A DNA stretch of 64,000 nt from Flavobacterium cupriresistens. GTDB lineage: Bacteria > Bacteroidota > Bacteroidia > Flavobacteriales > Flavobacteriaceae. The position numbers were made by a program, and so were the translations under genes. The notes beneath the pieces were generated by a model, which saw only the letters and a program-made list of their open reading frames with translations, had not been told where the DNA came from and searched no databases. The stretch spans positions 3,906,001 through 3,970,000 of the forward strand of contig NZ_CP087134.1 of the NCBI RefSeq assembly GCF_020911925.1. The letters are read 5' to 3'. Position 1 is the stretch's first letter; each line of letters opens with the position of its first letter. This document shows positions 26,550 to 36,806 of this stretch, one piece after another.

Positions 26550-29500
26550 ATGACTGAAGATAAAACACCAACCCTGAAAACTTTATATCAGGAGATACAA
26601 GCAAACATAGAAAAGGGAAATGGAACATGTACTCTTGTCCCTGACGTATTAGATACTTCAGATACTATCGGTAAATTCTATTCAGATATAACCATCTCCG
26701 GAACACTTACCATAGATAAAGCTACTTTATCTCCTGCGGCTTGGGATGACAAGCTTACCTCTTTTACACTTTCCGGTGACACTACTTCTTTTGGAGTTGG
26801 TGATATGAGTGTTGCTATTATTTTTGCTACAGATGATGTTGGTTTGTATTCAAAATTAAATGCCATACTTTCAAATGGCACTTGGGCTATTAGCGGAATT
26901 GATTGGTTTTCAATTTCCAGTCCTTTTATAGGGGTGCAGGTCTATGATAATAATATGCCGGTGATTGGGGCAATGGGAGGAACAATTGCGGTAAGTTCTG
27001 CTGTTAATGTAGCCTTACAAATGGTCTATCCTATCGTCAATAATACCTGGTTGTTACAAGGAAACTTTAATACACCGTACCCAAGTATTTCTAATTTTTA
27101 TCAATTAGTTGGAGGTGTTAATCTGACCGCTGCATTACCGCAACCTTTTAGTACCTTATCTACACTTGGTCTAAAATCTATTGACATTAGTTACAATTCA
27201 TCCAAAACCATAGTAGAGTATATCGCCGTCAATATTAGTACACCACCTGAGTATAAGTGGCAAATTTTGCCCGGTCTTGCGGTTTCTGCTATTGATATTA
27301 ATTGTCTTGTTTTAGGTTTTGGTAAAACGGGTGGTATCACTACTGAGTTTACCTTTACAGGCAACTTTACGATAGGATTACCAGGGGCAAACAATGTACT
27401 GCTAACTGCACAAGCTCCCAATTTTAAAGCAAGTGTAGAATTAATAGATGGAACCATACAACTGGGTGATTTACTTACCATGTTTTGGACTGGGACCAAG
27501 ATCAACCTTCAATCGGAAATAACCGTTTTGCAGGTTCAAATTGATCCAAATGCCAAAAACTATACTCTTAATTGCACTGTGGTAACCGACTGGGTTTTCT
27601 TTACCATAAGTAATCCAAATTTAAGTTTTACTATGACTGGTTTGGCTTTAGACATCAGCAGTCAGCAAGGTGAGACTACGGGAGAAATAAGCGGGCAATT
27701 CCATATAGGACCAAATACACCGGACAGCGGTGTTGATCTGACCACGTTTGCTAAATACGATGGTGATGCGTGGACCTTTGGCGCCAGTACCGGAACCGAT
27801 CAGGTTATCTCACTGGGAGACATTGCCGTTACCTTTTTACAAGCCTTTGGTATGGGTTATGACACCATTCCTAGTTGGGTAAAAGATAATCTGCCAAGTA
27901 TCAGTAATGTAAACTTTACTGATATTTTGCCGAATGATAAGGCGAAATCATCCACTTACAACGTAAAAGGAGATGTCGCATGGCATTTGCAATACAGTTC
28001 TTTTGATTTGAAACTGAGTGCTAATGTTGATATTACTTACACGGATGGTAAAACGTCAGGAACTATTACAGGAACCGCTGATGCCAAACAAATGCTTGGA
28101 CTGACTTTTATAGTTGGTTATAAATTTGGTACAGCAGATACAGAAGTCTATTTAAAAATACCCGAATTTGCCAGTACCATTACCTATACAAGCGGTACAG
28201 AAAATGATATCATCGATATTAAATTTGATAAAATTTCATTGGGCGAAATTGTCAGCACTTTGGTTGGCACCTTCAGCCCGGGCTTCAGTTTGTCTTCACC
28301 ATGGAGTATATTAAACAGCATCGATCTCTCTGATTTTGAATTTAAATACACCCGATACAAAACTTCGGCAAAAAGCACTATTGAAGCCAGTATACCGATA
28401 AAAGTAGACTTAGGCTTCATTAATATAAAAGCCCTAAAAATCACCAAAGACGATTCTATTGGCGGCAGTGGTGTTTACATCTTTATTGATGGTACTTTCT
28501 TAGGTCTTCCAATCTTACCCGATTCCCCATTACAAAAAGACGGTAAAGGAAGTGATGCTACCAAAATGCCGGCAGTACCGGGAATGGGTAGTGAGTTTTT
28601 TGATTTGAAATTACTCGCTATGGGGCAGCATGTTACGATGTATGATGTACCAAGTCTCGACTCCGTAGACGCAGCTATTACAGCATTGGGAGCAGCATTC
28701 ACCACCACATCAGACGAAAGTTCGACTGCTATACCGGTACCCGCTGAAAGTACTAAACCGGGTACGTTGATATTTGATCAGAACAGCAACTGGCTTATTG
28801 GAGCTGACTTTACGGTGGCTAAATTTTATCGTATCGCCGCAGTTTTTAACGACCCTAACATGTATGGATTGTTAGTTGGAGTGAGTAAAGACGCAGGAGC
28901 CTTTAAAAACCTTCAATTTGAAATTCTTTATAAAAAAATAAACGACTCCATCGGAATGTATCAGATTGATCTGCAATTGCCGGATCAATTCAGACATCTC
29001 GAATTTGGAGAAGTGTCGATTACGCTTCCTATTATTGGAGTAAAAGTATACACCAATGGTAATTTTTATCTGGACTTTGGTTTCCCGGCCAGTATTACCG
29101 ATTTCTCCCGCTCCTTCTCTGTGCAGGTATTCCCTTTTCTGGGATTCGGTGGATTCTATTTCGGTTATCTGAGCGGAGCTACATCGAGCAATGTACCGAC
29201 TACTACTTGCGGGGTTTTTAATCCTGTTATTGAATTCGGTTTAGGACTCTCTTTAGGAGTTGGTAAAACGGTTGATTCAGGTATAATGAAAGCTGGTCTT
29301 TCGCTTACTGCTGTTGGTATTTTTCAGGGTGTATTAGGCTTTTTCAGTGCTAATACTTCTCGGGATACCCATGACGAAACCTATTATAAAATCACGGGAA
29401 CTTTTGGTCTGACAGGACATATCTATGGTGAGATTAATTTTGCCATTATATCGGCCAGATTAGATATCATGGCCTATGCCTATATCACGATGGTCATTGA

Positions 29501-32500
29501 AAGTTACAAACCAATACCAATTACTTTTGAAGCAGGTGTTTCGGTAAAACTTACCGTTAAAATTAATTTAGGTTTATTCTCTATTAAAGTATCCTTACAC
29601 TTTAGTGCTACGATCAGTGCCTCGTTTATCATTGGTAGCGACACCTCGTATAATGCGCCTTGGATTAATTGTCCGGTAAAAGGATCAAATGCTATAGCGG
29701 CACTAGACATGGGTAGCAGAAATGCAAGACTGTTAAGCCTGACCACAACGCCAATAGTACTGAAATGGCAACCAATTCAACCCGCCGCAAAAGTACCTTT
29801 GGATTTACTGTTCTTCCCGCAACTTACGGTATCGGGAGAAACAGGAGCTTCAGGACCGCAATATGCTTCTATGCTTTACATCAATACAGATGTTAACAGC
29901 AACAGTCTTTCTTCGTTAACAGAAGGTGTATTATACTGGGCAATTAATGCTCTAATTGGTAATACAAGTGAAAATACCGGTCTGGATTGGTTAAAAGCAC
30001 AAGAAATCACAGCAGATCAAATTGCTATCTTGCTTTGCTACTTTAATACAAGACCCAATAATGTAGCGCCATTCAATTATATAAATGCGGCACATGACGA
30101 TATACAGACTTTCTTCAGTACGTACTTCCAGTTAAATATACGTGCAGTTGATGCTACACAAAGTGGAAGTATGGATGCTGCCGTTTTCCCTGTAGTCCCG
30201 GAGTTAACTCTGAATACAAATCTGAACGGTACTGCCGGTACTGCTGTAAATTTTGCTACCCAAAACATGACTGGTACCCAAAATTACATCAGTGATATAA
30301 CGGTATTACTAGCTTCAGCCGGAGTAGATTACCAGTCCGGTATTACGGCAGAATATTACGATTCGACCGATTGCAGTAATGTAACCGATCCGACTTATGA
30401 GGAGCAGCATAACCTTTCCTTTCCTACCTTTATCTTTACCGATTTTGTAGCGTTATTGGCGAAACAAGCACTTCAGGCTGCTTCAGACTATCTGACTAAA
30501 CAAGATACTCTTAAAGGCAAAGTAAGTGATGTGGTTACCGCCGCAGTAGCTGATAGTGTACAGGGAATTGGAGGTATGGCGTCTCGTTTTATGCTTCATG
30601 GTTTGCGCTTACCACAACCACCGGATGCAGCAAAAGGAATCACACAGCCTTTGTATGTATTAACAGGTCAGCAGATTGCGATTCCGTCTACATTGAAAGC
30701 GGGTGATCAATATTCAGTTTTATTGCAAAATCCAAATGTGGCCTGGATTACTATGGTATCCGGTACTAATAATACGCTTACCATAACGATTAATGACAGC
30801 GAGATTCAGCACATACATGATGTAGCAGCGATTACATTGTCGCCTACTCTTTCGTACGGACCAGCTGCACTTATCAACTATAATGATACGCCGCAAACTT
30901 TCTCATTGGGAGCTCCAGCGTTATGGCAATATCCGGGAGATTATTACAGTGGCGTAGACAATAAACCTTACTTATGGAAATTACCGTCTAACTTAACCAC
31001 TATCTTTTCGGATGGAAAAGACTGGCTTTTTGATGTCAAAACCTTGACCACAACCAGTACAGGAACTACCAAAGCAAAAGTCAATAATTACACTTGGGGT
31101 ACCGTTGTTAATTTTTCATTACAGAAAATTACAGCAGTCGACGGACAAGTAACGCCATTATCAAATAACATGTACAATCTGGTAGGTGCCGATGATGCAG
31201 GAACAGTTTATCTACAAGAACTGTTGACTTACCTCAATACACATGGTGATAAAGATGGAAGCAAAACCATACAGCAGATTCAGATATTGTATCAACCTGA
31301 TCCGACAACAAATTCAAACGGTGGTTATATATCGGATGCCAATGGTGGTTTTAAAACTGCTATCGTACAAGCCAACCTTTCAACAGAAACCAATCCGGCA
31401 GAAGCCTTTTTCAGTGCTGCTTTTGTCGAAACTCCTGTTAGAGATTACAATACGCTAAACGATGCCGGAGACTTTATTAAGCTTTTATGGGAATGCAGTA
31501 TTGTTCGCAGTGGCGGCTTCTACTTCTATTACAACAACAGTGAAAATAAAGGATTACCTGACACCTTATTTGCAGGTAACGGAGTAGCGAATCTGGCATT
31601 GGTAGTAACTTACGATGACCTCATACTAAGTCCATTTGTGAACAGTGTTGTTGTTGGAGATTCTATTGATACTTCCAATACTTCTGTTTATGTACAGTCA
31701 CCCGATACCGCGCCAGCTGCACAACAATACACTACCCGTGTAGCCACTTTATTGCCGGGAACAGTCGGTTATGAAGTAACCCGCAAAAACCCAGGGGATT
31801 ATGTTCCGACACAACCGGTACCAACAATAGCAGAAGACAAAATCTATCTGGAAACGCAATTCAATCTGATTGGATTAACAGTTCCGGCCATACCGGCCTA
31901 TATCAATCCAACCCCTACAGGACCGGTAGACTCGATGGATGATGATGCCATTGCGAATACCAAAAACGGAACCCCTTCACCTAATGTTGATGTTGAAGAT
32001 TGGAACTACAATGCGGTGGTGCCTTACTACAAATACATCCAACCTGCAGGTACAGATCCGTTATATCCGAATCCGTATGCGGGCATAGGTACAACGGTAC
32101 AAATGGTATTGAACTGGCAGGATATGTTTGGGAATGTGCCACCTAACAGAACCACTCCGTTAAATGCATCAATGCAGTTATTGTATGCCGATGCGATTAT
32201 AGCGATAAGCCAATGGCCATCTGTATCGGTATCGTATATTTTCAGTCCGGTAAACAGCAAACCAAACATCAACCTTAATTTTAATTTCAATACCGTTCGT
32301 TATGTAGGTGAAGGAGCGCAGAATAACGCTCAGATCGATATGATCACTTATATGAATATCTACTATCAGCTTAGTAGTAATGATATGGCTATTCATTACA
32401 CTACAACCGTAGAAGATCAGGCCAATGCACAAGGAGTAATTACTTCAACAGATCATGTTATTACAACGACTGATTTATTGACTAATTTTATCAATCCGAT

Positions 32501-35120
32501 TATTGTTTATTTAAAAGCAATCATCGCCGGACAACAGCCGGCTGCAGTGACAACGTATACAATAAATGCCGAAGTAACAACAAGCAACATCATAACGTTA
32601 CCCGAAATTTCATTGGTTTCTACCAGTATAACGATGAAACGTATTGCTAATTTGGATCCTAATTTTGCAACTGTTGCAGGAGTGGCTTTATCCAATACCG
32701 TTATACAGCCTTCATCAGACAATGGTGTAAACAGTATGCTGGCACTTTCTTATTTTGCGGAACAATTTGAAGCCGCTTTTATCAATCAGCCTACTGCAGG
32801 CATAGTGCTTAAAGCCGCAACCGGAGCCAATTTAACCAAAGGAAACAGTGATACCACTGCAAATGCTCCTCTTTGGATGGTGCGTTTTGACAGCACAGGT
32901 GCCAATGGTCTTAAATTTGGTTTCAATAAAGAACAGGTCTACTACTTTGCTCCTATTCCGTTGGCAACCAGTTTACAGTCCTTCTCCGCTAAAATACAAA
33001 CATACCAACAAGGTAAAGCGTATCCTGCTGATAGCGGTGTAACCAAAAATTACACGAGTATTGACATGGACAGCTGGGGCTTACAGTTCTTACAGGCTGT
33101 TGATAAATTCCTAAGTCCATCTTATTCGGTCCCTGCCTTTTTATTGACTGCAAGTGATGTCTTTGCCGGAGATCCTGATTATTTACAATTAATACTGGAT
33201 GCCAAACAAAAACTGGCTGAAGCGATTGAAGGTACTATCGACTTTATTATTGAACCAACCGCAGGAAAAGGGCCTTCAAATATTGGTAATGCACAGGACA
33301 AATGGAAACAACAAATCCTGATACAATTAGCAAATGCTTATCGTTATATTGCTTCTGTACAAACAACTGCGAGTATAAATTCAGCCTATTCCGGTAGCGA
33401 GTATGCCAATTCAAACAACGTGCCACCGAAGGCTCCATACGTTCCTGCCCTATACGGAAAAATGTTAGGGCTTGATCCTACTACTGCCGGATCTGACACT
33501 GTTCTTAAGTCTACTGAGTACTCTTTGTCAACGGCCAAAGTACCGACTGCCAATGGAGACTCTTGGTTGACGTATATGTTTGAAGCCAAAGATGCCGCAG
33601 AAAGTCGTAGTTTCGCTTTTGGAGATATGGAGTACAGTGTAAGTCATTTGGAATTTGATATTACCGATATACCGGATTTAGATGATTATCTTGCTTCTTC
33701 CTGGTTGACTTTTATTATTCCGCTTGATGGTGATATCGATCACAAAGACAGTCCGTTGGCAGGTATGACCGATGTTGGCGAAACCACAATACCGGTACCA
33801 TTGCGTGCCTATCCGACGCCACCGTCAATATCTGCGCAGAATTTTGATTATCCTGTGAACGAATCCAACCAACAAGAAGCCATAACAATACAAAACGCTC
33901 GTATTTGGGAGTACTATTACACGTATCAAAACCCATCTGCGGCACAGGATACCATAGTAACTGAAATTCAATTTAATGTTACTGATGAAAATCAGAGCTA
34001 TTATGCCACTGCGAATACACCGAATCTGCCGTTATACCAAGCGTTAGCTCAGTTTATTGATTCCTATCCGCAAATCAGTGCTGATTTTGATAATTACCTG
34101 GCACTACTTACACCTGCAACTTTAGAAGCAACTTCACCTTTGGCAATCAATGCTCGTTATGCTATGCTGGCCTTTATAGATATTGTAAATGAAGTAGCAG
34201 AGCAATGGTCATTAACCAATCAGGTCAATCCAAGAAACCAATTCTTGAAGGCAATGGTTGGTACTCCTGCACCTGCACCACCATTTACGTTGGCCTATAC
34301 CATCACCGAAAGTCCTCAGGATGGAACGGATCATCTAATTGTCACTGTTGATTATAATAACCCACAATCTGCTGATGTCGAAATCAATGTCGGAATTAAC
34401 GGTTATAGTATTGGATTGGTAGACGGCAAGAAAAATGAATTCCTGTATTACAAGCTAAACGACTCCGGTGAGAAAGTTTATTTGATGTATGATGACCGAA
34501 ACAATGATCCTTCAAGAACTGTTTTAATCAATGGTCTTGATATCTTAAGTGCGCAAAATGCCTGGAGCAGTGTCGCCGTAATCAGAAACGAAGAATTATT
34601 ACAAAATGAGGATGGAACATGGGAAACAACTAATCCGTTGTTTATCTATCAGACTCCGCAAGTGATGTTCTATAATAAACTGATTCCGTTCTTAAATGCC
34701 GATAACGCAATAGCTATTAATACCATCGGAACTACTACTTATCCGGTACAGCCAACGCGTACCCTTAGTGTTCAGATGCTGGCGTTGTTCGATTCTTTAA
34801 CAGAAAATATCAATGCTGCTGTTACGGAATTCACCATAAAAATGCAATGTGATTATACCTATGTCATTCCAACTACAACCTTCTCTGTAGACGTACCGGT
34901 TTTACTGGTTACTCCTACTACATTGACTGTTGCGGATCACGGAAAAGCTATCGCCGACATGATCACCGAAGGAATAAACACCTGGATGCTAAACAGTACT
35001 CCACAAAGTAATGCCGGAACATTTACGTTCATGTTAACAGCTTATTCAGTAACGGACAGCTATGTTCCAATATTACAGATTCCGTTTACATTGTCTTTAA
35101 CAGATATTACACCACAGTAG
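26550..35120 (+). CDS. Giant 2856-residue beta-rich protein of unknown function
   Basis: This uninterrupted gene encodes about 305 kDa. It starts MTEDKTPTLKTLYQEIQANI with no signal. Residues about 40-740 are successive beta segments with recurring LGDI/LGEI...P-I motifs (for example ISLGDIAVTFLQAFGMG and ISLGEIVSTLVGTF), which suggests a repeated domain. Residues about 850-1030 are Gly- and aliphatic-rich with amphipathic strands (FGGFYFGYLSG, IEFGLGLSLGVGK, LFSIKVSLHFSA), as in a membrane-contacting or barrel-like part. The remainder to 2856 alternates helical and beta regions (GIGGMASRFMLHGLRLPQP near 1345). Codon use looks like its neighbours and there is no frameshift. I know no named family for it. 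Confidence 0.85.
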   Translation: MTEDKTPTLKTLYQEIQANIEKGNGTCTLVPDVLDTSDTIGKFYSDITISGTLTIDKATLSPAAWDDKLTSFTLSGDTTSFGVGDMSVAIIFATDDVGLYSKLNAILSNGTWAISGIDWFSISSPFIGVQVYDNNMPVIGAMGGTIAVSSAVNVALQMVYPIVNNTWLLQGNFNTPYPSISNFYQLVGGVNLTAALPQPFSTLSTLGLKSIDISYNSSKTIVEYIAVNISTPPEYKWQILPGLAVSAIDINCLVLGFGKTGGITTEFTFTGNFTIGLPGANNVLLTAQAPNFKASVELIDGTIQLGDLLTMFWTGTKINLQSEITVLQVQIDPNAKNYTLNCTVVTDWVFFTISNPNLSFTMTGLALDISSQQGETTGEISGQFHIGPNTPDSGVDLTTFAKYDGDAWTFGASTGTDQVISLGDIAVTFLQAFGMGYDTIPSWVKDNLPSISNVNFTDILPNDKAKSSTYNVKGDVAWHLQYSSFDLKLSANVDITYTDGKTSGTITGTADAKQMLGLTFIVGYKFGTADTEVYLKIPEFASTITYTSGTENDIIDIKFDKISLGEIVSTLVGTFSPGFSLSSPWSILNSIDLSDFEFKYTRYKTSAKSTIEASIPIKVDLGFINIKALKITKDDSIGGSGVYIFIDGTFLGLPILPDSPLQKDGKGSDATKMPAVPGMGSEFFDLKLLAMGQHVTMYDVPSLDSVDAAITALGAAFTTTSDESSTAIPVPAESTKPGTLIFDQNSNWLIGADFTVAKFYRIAAVFNDPNMYGLLVGVSKDAGAFKNLQFEILYKKINDSIGMYQIDLQLPDQFRHLEFGEVSITLPIIGVKVYTNGNFYLDFGFPASITDFSRSFSVQVFPFLGFGGFYFGYLSGATSSNVPTTTCGVFNPVIEFGLGLSLGVGKTVDSGIMKAGLSLTAVGIFQGVLGFFSANTSRDTHDETYYKITGTFGLTGHIYGEINFAIISARLDIMAYAYITMVIESYKPIPITFEAGVSVKLTVKINLGLFSIKVSLHFSATISASFIIGSDTSYNAPWINCPVKGSNAIAALDMGSRNARLLSLTTTPIVLKWQPIQPAAKVPLDLLFFPQLTVSGETGASGPQYASMLYINTDVNSNSLSSLTEGVLYWAINALIGNTSENTGLDWLKAQEITADQIAILLCYFNTRPNNVAPFNYINAAHDDIQTFFSTYFQLNIRAVDATQSGSMDAAVFPVVPELTLNTNLNGTAGTAVNFATQNMTGTQNYISDITVLLASAGVDYQSGITAEYYDSTDCSNVTDPTYEEQHNLSFPTFIFTDFVALLAKQALQAASDYLTKQDTLKGKVSDVVTAAVADSVQGIGGMASRFMLHGLRLPQPPDAAKGITQPLYVLTGQQIAIPSTLKAGDQYSVLLQNPNVAWITMVSGTNNTLTITINDSEIQHIHDVAAITLSPTLSYGPAALINYNDTPQTFSLGAPALWQYPGDYYSGVDNKPYLWKLPSNLTTIFSDGKDWLFDVKTLTTTSTGTTKAKVNNYTWGTVVNFSLQKITAVDGQVTPLSNNMYNLVGADDAGTVYLQELLTYLNTHGDKDGSKTIQQIQILYQPDPTTNSNGGYISDANGGFKTAIVQANLSTETNPAEAFFSAAFVETPVRDYNTLNDAGDFIKLLWECSIVRSGGFYFYYNNSENKGLPDTLFAGNGVANLALVVTYDDLILSPFVNSVVVGDSIDTSNTSVYVQSPDTAPAAQQYTTRVATLLPGTVGYEVTRKNPGDYVPTQPVPTIAEDKIYLETQFNLIGLTVPAIPAYINPTPTGPVDSMDDDAIANTKNGTPSPNVDVEDWNYNAVVPYYKYIQPAGTDPLYPNPYAGIGTTVQMVLNWQDMFGNVPPNRTTPLNASMQLLYADAIIAISQWPSVSVSYIFSPVNSKPNINLNFNFNTVRYVGEGAQNNAQIDMITYMNIYYQLSSNDMAIHYTTTVEDQANAQGVITSTDHVITTTDLLTNFINPIIVYLKAIIAGQQPAAVTTYTINAEVTTSNIITLPEISLVSTSITMKRIANLDPNFATVAGVALSNTVIQPSSDNGVNSMLALSYFAEQFEAAFINQPTAGIVLKAATGANLTKGNSDTTANAPLWMVRFDSTGANGLKFGFNKEQVYYFAPIPLATSLQSFSAKIQTYQQGKAYPADSGVTKNYTSIDMDSWGLQFLQAVDKFLSPSYSVPAFLLTASDVFAGDPDYLQLILDAKQKLAEAIEGTIDFIIEPTAGKGPSNIGNAQDKWKQQILIQLANAYRYIASVQTTASINSAYSGSEYANSNNVPPKAPYVPALYGKMLGLDPTTAGSDTVLKSTEYSLSTAKVPTANGDSWLTYMFEAKDAAESRSFAFGDMEYSVSHLEFDITDIPDLDDYLASSWLTFIIPLDGDIDHKDSPLAGMTDVGETTIPVPLRAYPTPPSISAQNFDYPVNESNQQEAITIQNARIWEYYYTYQNPSAAQDTIVTEIQFNVTDENQSYYATANTPNLPLYQALAQFIDSYPQISADFDNYLALLTPATLEATSPLAINARYAMLAFIDIVNEVAEQWSLTNQVNPRNQFLKAMVGTPAPAPPFTLAYTITESPQDGTDHLIVTVDYNNPQSADVEINVGINGYSIGLVDGKKNEFLYYKLNDSGEKVYLMYDDRNNDPSRTVLINGLDILSAQNAWSSVAVIRNEELLQNEDGTWETTNPLFIYQTPQVMFYNKLIPFLNADNAIAINTIGTTTYPVQPTRTLSVQMLALFDSLTENINAAVTEFTIKMQCDYTYVIPTTTFSVDVPVLLVTPTTLTVADHGKAIADMITEGINTWMLNSTPQSNAGTFTFMLTAYSVTDSYVPILQIPFTLSLTDITPQ

Positions 35121-35140
35121 ACTTTTTTTACTATTGTTTT

Positions 35141-35184
35141 AAAAGCAAAAATCTCAAATATACTTTTGGGATTTTTGCTTTTTA
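35141..35184 (+). terminator. Strong hairpin terminator after the giant gene
   Basis: An 18-bp stem (AAAAGCAAAAATCTCAAA with TTTGGGATTTTTGCTTTT, one G:T wobble) and short loop end in TTTTT, 20 bp after the giant gene stop. It closes the 19.9-35.1 kb transcription unit. Confidence 0.8.
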
Positions 35185-35506
35185 TGGAGTACTCAAAAAA
35201 TGTTGTTCAACAACATAGAATTCCTTGTATACAATTAATTTTAACACCTGGAAACTTTGTCCAACGAACTATAATCATACAAGTATTTTTCATCCTTTTT
35301 AACTTCATTAATTCCTCGAATAAAAGTGTTGAATTGCACCTCTTTTGAAGCGTCAAATCACAAATCATTTTCAAAATTCAGATCGCATCATTTCCCATCT
35401 AACAAGCAACAAGCTGACGAATAAGTTCTTAATAATTTTGCTTCATAGCATTTTTAAAATATATTTGCAAATCACATACGTTAATTCAATCTAAATAAAT
35501 ATAAAA
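35185..35506. other. Intergenic region upstream of the iron-type locus
   Basis: Apart from the promoter at 35438-35467, nothing recognisable is present. The open frame at 35166-35348 overlaps the terminator and has no coding character. Confidence 0.5.
35438..35467 (+). promoter_or_regulatory. Bacteroidota-type promoter of the DUF4856-imelysin-HTTM-TonB operon
   Basis: TTG at 35438-35440 and TATATTTG at 35460-35467 with a 19-bp spacer match the Flavobacterium consensus exactly, 39 bp upstream of the ATG at 35507. Spacer length and -7 box are identical to the promoter at 1659-1688. Confidence 0.65.
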
Positions 35507-36751
35507 ATGAATGTTAAAAAATTAATTTTACTTGGATCTTTTTCGACTTTAATGCTTACAGCAGTTTCTTGCTCAAACGATGACGATAATAAACCGCAAG
35601 AACAAGGCATCGCTCCTTACACGGTACCGGCAACCTACACTTTTACAAGAGAAGGTGCTACATCTGTTGATTATTCAGGACAAACAACTCGTTTAGTAAT
35701 GCTTGATGAATTGGGTAATTATATCAAAAATGCTGGAACTAACGGAACTGTGGCCGACAAAACCTTTTTATCTGATATGTATTCTAACAAGAACGCACGT
35801 TTCACCGGAGCAGGATTAAATGGATCCGGAAAACAATTAAAAGACAAAACAGCCGCGTCTAAAGATTATTTTGTACTAAACCAAGGAGGTGGTTCAAGTG
35901 CCGAGCAGGTTGCTGTACGTGAAGTATTTGAAAATTCATTTGCAGATGCTCAGGCTGGAACACAAGGTACTACTGCAGCGCCGGGTATTGCGGGAGTTTA
36001 TCTGGACGGAACAAGCAAAAGAGTATTTGCTGCAAACGGTATGGAGCCACAACAACTTTTATTGAAAGGTTTAATGGGAGCTTGTCTTTTAGATCAGATT
36101 CTGAACAACTATTTGAGTACAAACAAACTGGATGAGGCTTCAAATAAAGAAAACAATACTAAAAAAGTATTAGAAGCCGGAACTAAGTACACTACAATGG
36201 AACATGCGTGGGATGAGGCTTACGGATACATTTACGGCACTGACAATCTTACTGTTACGCCTAATGTTTTTAAATACTGGAGCTCTTATATCAATCAGGT
36301 AAATGCTGATGCTGATTTCAATAAAACAAAAGCGGCTATTGAGTTGGCTTTCAGAACCGGTAGAGCTGCCATTATAGCCAATGACTATGCCGTACGTGAT
36401 GCGCAGATTGCCATTATTAAAACCAACTTATCGATAGTTCCTGCTGTTCGTGCGGTTTACTACCTTCAAGACGGAAAAGCAAAATTAACTGCAGGAGACC
36501 AAGGAGCAAAAGCATTACACTCTTTATCTGAAGGTTATGGATTTATCATGAGTTTGCGTTATACAAACAAACCGGGTACAAACAGTCCTTACTTTACTAA
36601 AGCAGAAGTTGACGCGATGTTGGCTAAATTATTAAGCGGTACAAACGGTTTATGGGATATTGACGGACTATCTCCAAAACTAGATGAGATTTCTACTCAA
36701 ATTGCAACAAAATTTGGTTTTACTGTAGCGCAAGCTTCAAAAGTAAACTAA
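35507..36751 (+). CDS. DUF4856 lipoprotein, iron-type uptake locus
   Basis: The 414-residue protein has a lipoprotein signal (Cys near residue 23, MLTAVSCSNDDDN) and a mature helical domain of the DUF4856 family: it opens with YTVPATYTFTREGATSVDYSGQT and contains GLMGACLLDQILNNYLS, MEHAWDEAYGYIYG and ALHSLSEGYGFIMSLRYTNK. DUF4856 proteins are typically encoded next to imelysin-type lipoproteins and TonB receptors, as here. The helical fold and spacing suggest an imelysin-like metal- or haem-binding lipoprotein at the outer membrane. It is the first gene of a four-gene operon, 55 bp before the next. Confidence 0.85.
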   Translation: MNVKKLILLGSFSTLMLTAVSCSNDDDNKPQEQGIAPYTVPATYTFTREGATSVDYSGQTTRLVMLDELGNYIKNAGTNGTVADKTFLSDMYSNKNARFTGAGLNGSGKQLKDKTAASKDYFVLNQGGGSSAEQVAVREVFENSFADAQAGTQGTTAAPGIAGVYLDGTSKRVFAANGMEPQQLLLKGLMGACLLDQILNNYLSTNKLDEASNKENNTKKVLEAGTKYTTMEHAWDEAYGYIYGTDNLTVTPNVFKYWSSYINQVNADADFNKTKAAIELAFRTGRAAIIANDYAVRDAQIAIIKTNLSIVPAVRAVYYLQDGKAKLTAGDQGAKALHSLSEGYGFIMSLRYTNKPGTNSPYFTKAEVDAMLAKLLSGTNGLWDIDGLSPKLDEISTQIATKFGFTVAQASKVN

Positions 36752-36806
36752 TTTTACATAAATTTGACTCTCAATAAAATAGCTTTTATATTGAAAATTT
36801 ACGATT

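Noticed and set aside
21528..35120. Tc toxin complex
   Set aside because: Sizes superficially fit TcA/TcB/TcC, but I see no Rhs/YD repeats, SpvB or VRP1-like sequences.
35166..35348. Possible small gene after the giant gene
   Set aside because: It begins inside the terminator hairpin, has no family features, and its composition is that of AT-rich spacer.
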